The notes beneath the pieces were generated by a model. It was given only the letters and a program-made list of their open reading frames with translations, was not told the DNA's origin and ran no database searches. A program made the position numbers and the translations under genes. From Jatrophihabitans sp964252635 (GTDB lineage Bacteria; Actinomycetota; Actinomycetes; Mycobacteriales; Jatrophihabitantaceae), in contig NZ_CAXUNP010000021.1 in assembly GCF_964252635.1 (NCBI RefSeq), forward strand, positions 1 through 64,000: DNA of 64,000 nucleotides, read 5' to 3'. This document shows, piece by piece, positions 57,302 through 64,000 of this stretch. Numbering within the stretch: position 1 is the stretch's first letter; every line of letters begins with the position of its first letter.

Positions 57302-57414
57302 CTTCTCGTCTGTCACGTAGAGAAGACGGCGCAACACGTGATCCGGTTGCCCCTGAGATCGAACCGTCACCGCAGCACCTGCGAATTCTCAGCTTCACGG
57401 GGCTCGGACCGCCC

Positions 57415-58176
57415 TCAGGTGCGGTCGACGAGCGGCAGTGACCTCAACCCACGCTCGAGGTGCCACTGCAGGTGGGCGGCGATGAGCCCGCTGGCCTCAC
57501 GGCGCGGCTCGCTGGTCGAGGCGTCGGCGACGGGCCAGTCGCCGCCGAGCAGGGCGGACATGAGCTGGACCGACGCCGGGAGCGGCCGGGCCGACCCGGC
57601 GGGCCGGCAGTCGTCGCAGACCGCCCCGCCGGCGGCCACGTTGAACCCGGCGTGCGGCCCCGGCGCCGAGCATTTGGCGCACTCGCGCAGGGCGGGTTCC
57701 CACCCGGCGTTGGACATCGCGCGGATGAAGAACGCGTCGAGGACCAGCCCGGCGTCGTGCTCGCGCAGGGCCAGGGCCCGCAACGCGCCGACCACCAGCA
57801 GGTACAGCCGCAGGGCGGGCTCGCCCTCCTCGGTGAGCCGCTCGGCGGTCTCGCAGATGGCCGAGGCGGCCGTCCATCGGCCGTAGTCGTCGGCGAGGCG
57901 GGCCCCGAACGGGTCCAGCGACTCGGTCTGCTGGACGACGTCCAGGCCGCGACGACCATCCGGAGCCGCCTGCCCCTCGGGCAGTCGCGAGTACAGCTGC
58001 ACGTCGATGTGGCTGCCCGGCTCGAGGCGGGCGCCGAAGCGCGAGGAGGTCCGCCGCACGCCCTTGCCGACGGCCCGCACGCGCCCGTGGCGGCGGGTCA
58101 GCAGGGTGACGATGCGGTCGGCCTCGCCGAGCTTGTGCACCCGGAGCACGACCGCGTCATCGCGATAGAGCGGCAC
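57415..58176 (-). CDS. recO: DNA repair protein RecO
   Basis: 253 residues. N-terminal OB fold (DDAVVLRVHKLGEADRIVTLLTRRHGRVRAVGKGVRR), helical core and CxxC zinc-type pairs (CAKC and CDDC near 160-190). Works in recombination mediator RecFOR. GTG 58176 begins the conserved MPLYRDDAVVLR. Confidence 0.95.
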   Translation of the reverse strand: MPLYRDDAVVLRVHKLGEADRIVTLLTRRHGRVRAVGKGVRRTSSRFGARLEPGSHIDVQLYSRLPEGQAAPDGRRGLDVVQQTESLDPFGARLADDYGRWTAASAICETAERLTEEGEPALRLYLLVVGALRALALREHDAGLVLDAFFIRAMSNAGWEPALRECAKCSAPGPHAGFNVAAGGAVCDDCRPAGSARPLPASVQLMSALLGGDWPVADASTSEPRREASGLIAAHLQWHLERGLRSLPLVDRT

Positions 58177-58194
58177 CGCTCCATGATCGCACCG

Positions 58195-59400
58195 TCAGCC
58201 GACAGCGACGCGCTCCCCGGCCGGGGCGCGCAGCCGCCGGTGCTCGACGACGGCCAGCACGGCCATGAGCAGGCCCGCCGCGATGGTGACGACGAACGCG
58301 GTGCGGGCCCCGTGCGCGTCGGCGATGCCACCCACCAGGGCCGCGCCGGCGCCGTACCCGACGCTGAGGCCGGTGACCAGCCACGCCAGCCCCTCGGTGA
58401 GCGAGGCCGCCGGCACGATCCGTTCGATCAGCCCGAACGCCGTGGTCAGGGTCGGCGCGATGCCGGCCCCGACCACGAACGCGCACACCGCCAGCACGCC
58501 GATGTTGACGGCGGCGAGGAAGAGCAGCGGCAGCACCCCGAAGAGGAGCGCCTGCAGCCGGAACCGGTCGAGCAGGTCGGCGTGCCACCGGCGCGCGCCG
58601 TACAGGAAGCCCGCGGTCGCGCTGCCCAGCGCCAGGCAGGCCAGCACCGCGCCGCTGAGCCCACGATGGCCGTGCTGCCCGCAGAAGGCGACGATCGTGA
58701 CCTCGGCGCTGGCGAAGATCATCCCCATCGCCGCGGCGAAGACGGCCAGCAGCGGCATCCCCCGCTCGAGGATCGCCGACCGGTTCCGCGGCGCGTCCAC
58801 GTGCCGCGCGGGCGGTTCGCTGGCCCGCATGGTCGCCAACCACAGGGCACCGCCGAGGACCAGGGCCAGCGCGACGTAGAGCACCAGCACCGGGTCGAGC
58901 TGGGTGGCGATGAACGTCGCGATCAGCGGGCCCAGGACGAAGATCACCTCGTCCAGGGTGGACTCCAGCGAGTACGCGGTGCCGAGCTCGGGGCGCCCGG
59001 CCAGCACGAACGACCAGCGCGCCCGCAGCAGCGAGCCGACGGACAGGAAGGTGAAACCCGCGACGACGGTGGGCGCGAGCAATGTCCAGTCCGCCCAACC
59101 CGCCTCGAAGCACGCCGCGAGCACCACGACCGACACGGCGTGCACGAGCGAGGCCACGATCAGCAGCCGACGCTGCCCCAGCTCGTCCGACACCCGGGCG
59201 AGAGCCGGGTTCCCGGCCCCATTGGCGATGACGTACACCGCGCTGAGCACGCCGGCGAAACCGTAGCGGCCGTCGCGGGACGACACGATGAGGACCAGGC
59301 CGATCGGGTACATGGCGATCGGCATGCGCATGAGGAAGCCGGCCGCGCAGAAGGCGGCGGTGCCTGGCGTGCGGAAGACCGAGCGGTAGGTGTCGAGCAC
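58195..59400 (-). CDS. MFS transporter
   Basis: 401 residues, twelve helices with a long central loop, MFS_1 type (FAGVLSAVYVIANGAGNPALARVSDELGQRRLL, motif A-like). The substrate is unknown. GTG 59400 directly abuts era's TGA, with translational coupling probable. Confidence 0.88.
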   Translation of the reverse strand: MLDTYRSVFRTPGTAAFCAAGFLMRMPIAMYPIGLVLIVSSRDGRYGFAGVLSAVYVIANGAGNPALARVSDELGQRRLLIVASLVHAVSVVVLAACFEAGWADWTLLAPTVVAGFTFLSVGSLLRARWSFVLAGRPELGTAYSLESTLDEVIFVLGPLIATFIATQLDPVLVLYVALALVLGGALWLATMRASEPPARHVDAPRNRSAILERGMPLLAVFAAAMGMIFASAEVTIVAFCGQHGHRGLSGAVLACLALGSATAGFLYGARRWHADLLDRFRLQALLFGVLPLLFLAAVNIGVLAVCAFVVGAGIAPTLTTAFGLIERIVPAASLTEGLAWLVTGLSVGYGAGAALVGGIADAHGARTAFVVTIAAGLLMAVLAVVEHRRLRAPAGERVAVG

Positions 59401-60282
59401 TCAGAACCCGAGCCGGTCGAGCTTCTTCGGATCACGCTGCCAATCGCGCTCGACGGCGACGTGCAACGCCAGGTGCACGCGTTCGCCGAGGAGGGCCTCG
59501 ATACCGGCGCGGGCGTCGGTGCCGATGCGTTGCAGCCGCGACCCCTTCGGGCCGATGACGATGCCCTTCTGGCTGTCGCGCTCGAGGTGGATGGTGGCGA
59601 ACACCTCGAGCAACCCCGAGTCGCGGCGGGTCACTTCGTCGATGGTCACCGCAATCGAGTGCGGCAGCTCGTCGCGCACGCCCTCGAGGGAGGCCTCGCG
59701 GATCAGCTCCGCCAACCGGGTCTCGTCGTCGTTGTCGGTGGTGACGTCGTCCGGGTACAGCATCGGGCCCTCGGGCAGATGCCCGACGAGCAGATCGGCG
59801 AGCAGGTCGACCTGACTGCCGTCGACCGCCGACACCGGCACGATGTCGGCGAACTCGCCGAGGCGGGACAGCGCGACGAGCTGTTCGGCGACCCGCTGCT
59901 TGGACGTCGCGTCGGTCTTGGTGACGACCGCGATCACCGGTGCCCGGAGTTCGGCCAGCTCGGCGGCGATGAACCGGTCACCGGGACCGATGCGCTGGTC
60001 GGCCGGCACGCAGAGGCCGACGACGTCGACCTCGGCCAGCGTCGAGCGGACGACGTCGTTGAGCCGTTGCCCGAGCAGCGTGCGGGGACGGTGCAGGCCA
60101 GGGGTGTCGACGAGGACGAGCTGCGCGTCCTCGCGGGTGAGGATGCCGCGGACCGCGTGCCGGGTCGTCTGCGGCTTGTCACTGGTGATCACGATCTTGG
60201 TGCCGACCAGCGCGTTCGTCAGCGTCGACTTGCCGGCGTTCGGGCGGCCCACGAAGCAGCAGAAGCCCGAGCGGTACGTCAC
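59401..60282 (-). CDS. era: GTPase Era
   Basis: 293 residues. G1 GRPNAGKS at 12-19, G2/G3 with DTPGLHRP, G4 as TKTD (in place of NKxD), SAVDG as G5, and a C-terminal KH domain (GIVIGPKGSRLQRIG). Ribosome 30S assembly factor. GTG 60282 gives a 293-residue protein matching the family; the long upstream frame is a shadow over a divergent lipoprotein gene. Confidence 0.96.
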   Translation of the reverse strand: MTYRSGFCCFVGRPNAGKSTLTNALVGTKIVITSDKPQTTRHAVRGILTREDAQLVLVDTPGLHRPRTLLGQRLNDVVRSTLAEVDVVGLCVPADQRIGPGDRFIAAELAELRAPVIAVVTKTDATSKQRVAEQLVALSRLGEFADIVPVSAVDGSQVDLLADLLVGHLPEGPMLYPDDVTTDNDDETRLAELIREASLEGVRDELPHSIAVTIDEVTRRDSGLLEVFATIHLERDSQKGIVIGPKGSRLQRIGTDARAGIEALLGERVHLALHVAVERDWQRDPKKLDRLGF

Positions 60283-60321
60283 ACCCCCATCCTCGCACCC
60301 GCCGACAGGTGCTTTGACACC

Positions 60322-60990
60322 ATGAGAGGCGTGCTGCTGCGACGTCGGACCGCTGCGATCGGCGTGCTGGCCACGCTCGCGCTGCTCGTCGCCGGGTGCA
60401 CGTCCGGGTCGGGCCCGTCCTCGTCCGCACCGACCTCTGCGCCGGTCGCGACGTCCTCGTCGACCGTGGGGTCGCCGTCGGCCACCGCGCCGGTCAGCTC
60501 GGGACCCACCACTGCGTCCGCCTCGCGCTCGTGCCCCGTGGTGGCGGCGTCGGTCGTCCACGACACCCTCGGCGTGCGGCTCGGCCGGACGACCGTCCTG
60601 CGGTCCGGCGGCACGACCGTCGGCTGCCGGTTCTACGCGCAGCAGCGCCCGAACAGCGACTGCGGCGCCTCCTGCCTGGCGGGTGAGCGGCTGCCCGGGC
60701 CCAATCAGCCTGTCGCCGAGGTCACCACGCAGCGCTACCCGTCGGCCATCGCGGCGCACAACGCGTTCGTGCGCCGGGCCGGGTCGGCCCCGGGGGTGAC
60801 GCAGGTCGAGGTCGGGGGCGTCACCGGCCTGTGCTTCCAGAACGACTTCTATCCCCGGGACAGGGGCCAGGACTGGGCCTGCACCGTCAACAAGGGCCTG
60901 GTGGTGGTGCTGGTGCGCACCGTCGACACGACCGGCACCTTCAACACGGCGTCCGTGCTGACGAGCGTGCTGCGCGCGGTGCCGGCGTGA
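60322..60990 (+). CDS. Lipoprotein, DUF3558-like
   Basis: 222 residues. Lipobox LVAGC at about residue 25, then a Ser/Thr-rich linker and a domain with four or more Cys (SCPVVAASVVHDTLG, CRFYAQQ, CGASC, CFQNDF, WACTV) that could form disulphides. Resembles DUF3558 lipoproteins. Divergent from era, and its stop overlaps the next GTG. Confidence 0.75.
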   Translation: MRGVLLRRRTAAIGVLATLALLVAGCTSGSGPSSSAPTSAPVATSSSTVGSPSATAPVSSGPTTASASRSCPVVAASVVHDTLGVRLGRTTVLRSGGTTVGCRFYAQQRPNSDCGASCLAGERLPGPNQPVAEVTTQRYPSAIAAHNAFVRRAGSAPGVTQVEVGGVTGLCFQNDFYPRDRGQDWACTVNKGLVVVLVRTVDTTGTFNTASVLTSVLRAVPA

Positions 60991-61778
60991 CGCCCGCCTT
61001 CCGGCGGCGCGGGGCGCAGCCCGAGCGCAGCAGCTACGGCCCCGACCGGTCGCAGTTCGGCGAGCTGTACCGGCCGGAGCACGCCGAGCACGACGGCACG
61101 GTGGTTGTCGTGCACGGCGGGTTCTGGCGTGCGCAGTACGGCCTCGCGTTAGGCCGCAAGCTGGCGCGGGACCTCGTGGGACGCGGGTACACGGTGTGGA
61201 ACCTGGAGTACCGGCGCGTCGGTGACGGCGGCGGATGGCCGGCCACGTTCGACGACATCGCCCTGGGCATCGACCACCTGGCGAACCTCGACGTCGACAC
61301 GTCCCGGGTCGTCGCCGTCGGCCACTCGGCGGGCGGGCACCTGGCCGTGTGGGCCGCGGGACGCCCGCAGCTGCCGGCGGGCGGGCCGGGAGCGTCGCCG
61401 GCCGTCCGCCTGACCGCGGCCGTGTCGCAGGCCGGCGTGCTCGACCTCGCGGTCGCCCAGGACACCGGTGTGGGAGCCGGTGCCGCCGCCGACCTGCTCG
61501 GCGGCGGCCCCGCGGCGCTGCCCGACCGGTACCTGCTCGCCGACCCGATCCAGCGCCTGCCGCTGGGCGTCCCGGTGCTGTGCGTGCACGCCCCGGGCGA
61601 CGCCAACGTGCCGCTGGCGCAGAGCACCGCCTACGTGCGGGCGGCGACCGCGGCGGGCGACGACGCGGCGCTGATCGAGGTGGCCGGCGACCACTTCACG
61701 CTCATCGACTCCGCGTCCCCGGACTGGGCCGTGGTGCGCGACGCCCTGCCGGCGCTGCTGGCCGGCCGCCTGCCGTAG
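60987..61778 (+). CDS. Alpha/beta hydrolase, kynurenine-formamidase-like
   Basis: 263 residues. Oxyanion HGGFWRAQYG at 43-52, nucleophile elbow GHSAGGH, acid and base (APGDAN, GDHF). Arylformamidase/esterase type; substrate unknown. GTG 60987 overlaps the upstream stop (GTGA). Confidence 0.85.
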   Translation: MTPAFRRRGAQPERSSYGPDRSQFGELYRPEHAEHDGTVVVVHGGFWRAQYGLALGRKLARDLVGRGYTVWNLEYRRVGDGGGWPATFDDIALGIDHLANLDVDTSRVVAVGHSAGGHLAVWAAGRPQLPAGGPGASPAVRLTAAVSQAGVLDLAVAQDTGVGAGAAADLLGGGPAALPDRYLLADPIQRLPLGVPVLCVHAPGDANVPLAQSTAYVRAATAAGDDAALIEVAGDHFTLIDSASPDWAVVRDALPALLAGRLP

Positions 61779-61790
61779 CTCGCACGAGGG

Positions 61791-61830
61791 TGCTGTAGGT
61801 CAGACCAGCCTGCTGTAGGTCAGACCAGCG
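61791..61830. repeat. 20-bp tandem duplication over a stop codon
   Basis: Two copies of tgctgtaggtcagaccagcN, differing in only the last base. The second copy contains the last two codons and stop (61820) of the Cdd-like gene. Confidence 0.9.
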
Positions 61831-62140
61831 TGCCGTCGGCGGCGGCGTGGTGGACGGTGGCGGTCGGCGCGACCTCGCGGACGGCCTGCTCCCCCGCCGC
61901 GTCGGCCGGGTCGGCGCCCAGCACGACCGCTGCCTCGAGACCCGGCGCGCCCGAGGAGACGGCCATCGCGACCGCCACCTGCAGCGCCGACAGGGTCAGC
62001 GAGGGCAGCGACACCGACGCGGCCACGTAGGTCCGCCCGTCACCGTCGCGAACGGCGGCTCCCTGCGCGGCACCGGAACGGGCGCGGGCCGACCGGGCCA
62101 GCGTCACCAGCTTCGTGTCCTCGGGGTCGAGCTCACTCAC
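61820..62140 (-). CDS. Cytidine-deaminase-like protein lacking zinc ligands
   Basis: 106 residues. Equivalent of the small gene between CNNM and era in Mycobacterium (Rv2365c type) and often called cytidine deaminase. It has no Cys at all, so the Cys/His zinc site and catalytic CAE/PCxxC are missing and deaminase activity is not expected. GTG 62140 overlaps the CNNM stop by 8 nt. Confidence 0.8.
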   Translation of the reverse strand: MSELDPEDTKLVTLARSARARSGAAQGAAVRDGDGRTYVAASVSLPSLTLSALQVAVAMAVSSGAPGLEAAVVLGADPADAAGEQAVREVAPTATVHHAAADGTLV

Positions 62141-63458
62141 GTGCGGCCACCTCCGTGTCGCGGGACGGGTTCTCGCCCCGGGCCGTGTCGTCGTCCTGCG
62201 GGACGCGGCTGACCAGGACCGTGTCGACCCGGTTCCGTCGCCCACCGATGTCCTCGGCGGTCAGCTCGAGCCCGTGCACGATCGCGGTCGACCCGGCGAT
62301 CGGCACCCGGCCGAGAGCCTCGGCCAGCAGGCCGCCGACCGTCTCGACGTCGTCTCGGTCGGGCAGCTCGACACCGAACAGCTCGCCGAGGTCCTCGACC
62401 GCGAGGCGGGCCGTGACCCGCGCCGTGTCGTCGTCGATGCGCTCGACGGGCGGGCGTTCGTTGTCGTACTCGTCGGTGATCTCACCGACGATCTCCTCGA
62501 GGATGTCCTCGATCGTGATCAGCCCGGCGGTGCCGCCGTACTCGTCGATGACGATGGCGATGTGCGAGCGCGCGGCCTGCATCTCGCGCAGCAACGCGTC
62601 GACGGGCTTGGACTCGGGGACGTAGGCCACGGTGCGCATGACGTCCTGCACCAGGACGGTGCGCGCGGCCTCGGGGTCCTGACCGCGCCGCACGAGGTCC
62701 TTGAGGTACGCGACCCCGACGACGTCGTCGAGGTTCTCGCCGGTGACCGGGATGCGCGAGAAGCCACTGCGCAGGGCGAGCGCGATCGCCTGCCGCAACG
62801 TCTTGCCGCTCTCGATGAACACCACCTCGGTGCGCGGCACCATGACCTCGCGGGCGATGGTGTTGCCGAGGTCGAACACCGACTGGATCATCTGCCGCTC
62901 GCCGTGCTCGACGACGCCGCGTTCCTCGGCCATGTCGACGAGCTCGCGCAGCTCCACCTCGGACGCAAAGGGGCCGTCCCGCAACCCGCGCCCGGGGGTG
63001 ATCGCGTTGCCGAACAGCACCAGCAGCGCCGCGAGCGGGTTGAACACGGCGCCGAGCAGCCGTACGCCCGGCGCACCGGCCAGCGCGACGCGATTGACGT
63101 GCTGCAGGCCCAGGGTGCGCGGACCGACACCCACCACGGCGTAGACGATGACGATCATCAGCAGCACCGTGAGCACCGGCACCGGCCAGGACGTCCCGAA
63201 CTGGTGTCGCGCCAGGATGGTCACGATGACGGTGGCCGTGAGCTCGCAGGCCGTGCGGAGCAGCAGGAGCAGGTTCGTGTAGCGCGCGCGGTCGGCCATG
63301 ACGACGGCCAGGGCACGGGCGCCGGGCACGTCCTCGCGGACGAACTCCTCCGCCCGGGCCTTGGAGACCCGCGAGATGGCCGAGTCGACCGCGGCGAACA
63401 GGCCGCCCACCGGCACCAGCACGATGGCGACGACGAGCGCGACGATGTCGCCGGTCAT
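62133..63458 (-). CDS. CNNM/CorC-family membrane protein (hemolysin-like)
   Basis: 441 residues. DUF21 transmembrane domain (about 1-190), two CBS domains (about 210-330, with VPRTEVVFIESGKT and EYGGTAGLITIEDILEEIVGEI) and a C-terminal CorC_HlyC domain. A magnesium/cobalt-transport-related family. ATG 63458 begins the first helix. Confidence 0.93.
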   Translation of the reverse strand: MTGDIVALVVAIVLVPVGGLFAAVDSAISRVSKARAEEFVREDVPGARALAVVMADRARYTNLLLLLRTACELTATVIVTILARHQFGTSWPVPVLTVLLMIVIVYAVVGVGPRTLGLQHVNRVALAGAPGVRLLGAVFNPLAALLVLFGNAITPGRGLRDGPFASEVELRELVDMAEERGVVEHGERQMIQSVFDLGNTIAREVMVPRTEVVFIESGKTLRQAIALALRSGFSRIPVTGENLDDVVGVAYLKDLVRRGQDPEAARTVLVQDVMRTVAYVPESKPVDALLREMQAARSHIAIVIDEYGGTAGLITIEDILEEIVGEITDEYDNERPPVERIDDDTARVTARLAVEDLGELFGVELPDRDDVETVGGLLAEALGRVPIAGSTAIVHGLELTAEDIGGRRNRVDTVLVSRVPQDDDTARGENPSRDTEVAARE

Positions 63459-63477
63459 CGGCCGTCCGGGCTTTCGG

Positions 63478-64000
63478 TCACGAGCCGCGCACCTCGCCGG
63501 CGGTGCCCGGCAACGGGGCCCGGATGCGTCCCCGTCCGCTCGCACGGGACCAGTCGGCCGTCAAGGACGCCTGCAGCTCGAACATCTGCCGCTCCTCGTC
63601 GGCGTCACCGTGGTCGTAGCCGAGGAGATGCAGGATGCCGTGCGTGCAGAGCAGGTGCAGCTCGGCCTCCGTGCTGTGCTGGGCGGCCTCAGCCTGCTCG
63701 GCGGCGACGACGGGGCACAGCACGACGTCGCCGAGCATCGTCTCGCCCGGGTTCTCGTCCGTGCCGGGCGGCGCCGACGGGTCGACGCGCTCGGCCGGCC
63801 CGTCGCCCCCGTCCATCGGGAAGGCCATGACATCGGTCGGACCGGGCAGGCCCATCCACTGCTGGTGCAGCCCGGCCATGGTGTCGGCATCGACGAGCAG
63901 CACCGACAGATCGGCCAACGGATCGATGCGCAGCGCGTCCAGCACGAAGCGTCCGAGTTCGGCGAGGCCGACCTCGTCCACCTCGGAGCCGGACTCGTTG
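63478..64000 (-). CDS. ybeY: Endoribonuclease YbeY (3' truncated by window on its 5' end)
   Basis: Partial: the protein runs off the window edge at its N-terminus (reading NESGSEVDEV before the first visible Met). Catalytic HGILHLLGYDH near the end is intact (three-His zinc site). Matures 16S rRNA 3' end and aids ribosome quality control. Its C-terminal tail is extended (RASGRGRIRAPLPG). 19 nt separate it from the CNNM gene. Confidence 0.93.
   Translation of the reverse strand, partial: NESGSEVDEVGLAELGRFVLDALRIDPLADLSVLLVDADTMAGLHQQWMGLPGPTDVMAFPMDGGDGPAERVDPSAPPGTDENPGETMLGDVVLCPVVAAEQAEAAQHSTEAELHLLCTHGILHLLGYDHGDADEERQMFELQASLTADWSRASGRGRIRAPLPGTAGEVRGS

Noticed and set aside
57460..60321. 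Long forward frame through recO, MFS and era
   Set aside because: Shadow of three reverse genes; only from 60322 does a lipoprotein signal and coherent protein begin.

Overview
The window is chromosomal DNA from a high-GC Actinomycetota bacterium. The evidence is the very high GC content, the frequent GTG and TTG starts, the overlapping GTGA and ATGA junctions, and the core gene sets ybeY-CNNM-(cdd-like)-era-recO-uppS-glyS-dusB and dnaG/dgt. PrsW, DUF3040, DUF3618, a YihY-type protein, a DesA3-type desaturase and a mycobacterial-type L,D-transpeptidase fit the same assignment. The gene mix resembles Jatrophihabitans/Frankia-related lineages, but the genus cannot be fixed by reading. There is one 10-N assembly gap at 50887-50896.

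Layout. 1-9.8 kb: a truncated GT87 mannosyltransferase, a two-component system, lipases/hydrolases, a MarR/oxidoreductase divergent pair with a clear operator, and small stress and thioesterase genes. 10.1-14 kb: an envelope/stress operon (LEA-like, holin-like, DUF3618, YihY) and a PRC-barrel/DUF2382 stress protein, each closed by a strong hairpin. 14.2-25.2 kb: single genes, mostly redox enzymes, regulators and hydrolases, plus a GAF-GAF-PP2C phosphatase and a PrsW protease. 25.2-28.4 kb: an accessory-looking stretch with two cupins, RidA, a GNAT acetyltransferase and an XRE regulator that appear to be transcribed divergently from leaderless promoters. 28.5-35 kb: a five-gene MacAB-like export operon with two membrane-fusion proteins and a lipoprotein, then tRNA-Asn. 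35.2-45.2 kb: dnaG, a DrrAB-type ABC exporter, a GH3 beta-glucosidase, dgt, a YbjN-like protein and a 3-hydroxyisobutyrate-dehydrogenase-type enzyme. 45.1-50.9 kb: pyruvate phosphate dikinase, and a ferredoxin-reductase/desaturase pair behind an inverted repeat. 51-64 kb: a reverse-strand housekeeping cluster for tRNA modification, glycyl-tRNA synthesis, prenyl lipids, cell-wall crosslinking, recombination repair and ribosome assembly.

The most unusual signals are a dispersed 60-63 nt two-part repeat placed directly before the start codons of dnaG, dgt and a small gene at 50476; at least six genes with a -10 element 6-7 nt from the start codon (leaderless-type); the divergent GNAT/XRE-cupin pair sharing a palindrome; and the double-adaptor export operon with Gly/Ser-rich inserts. 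I found no CRISPR array, prophage, transposase or rRNA. No clearly undescribed system is proven; the repeat family and the export operon are the best candidates for follow-up.
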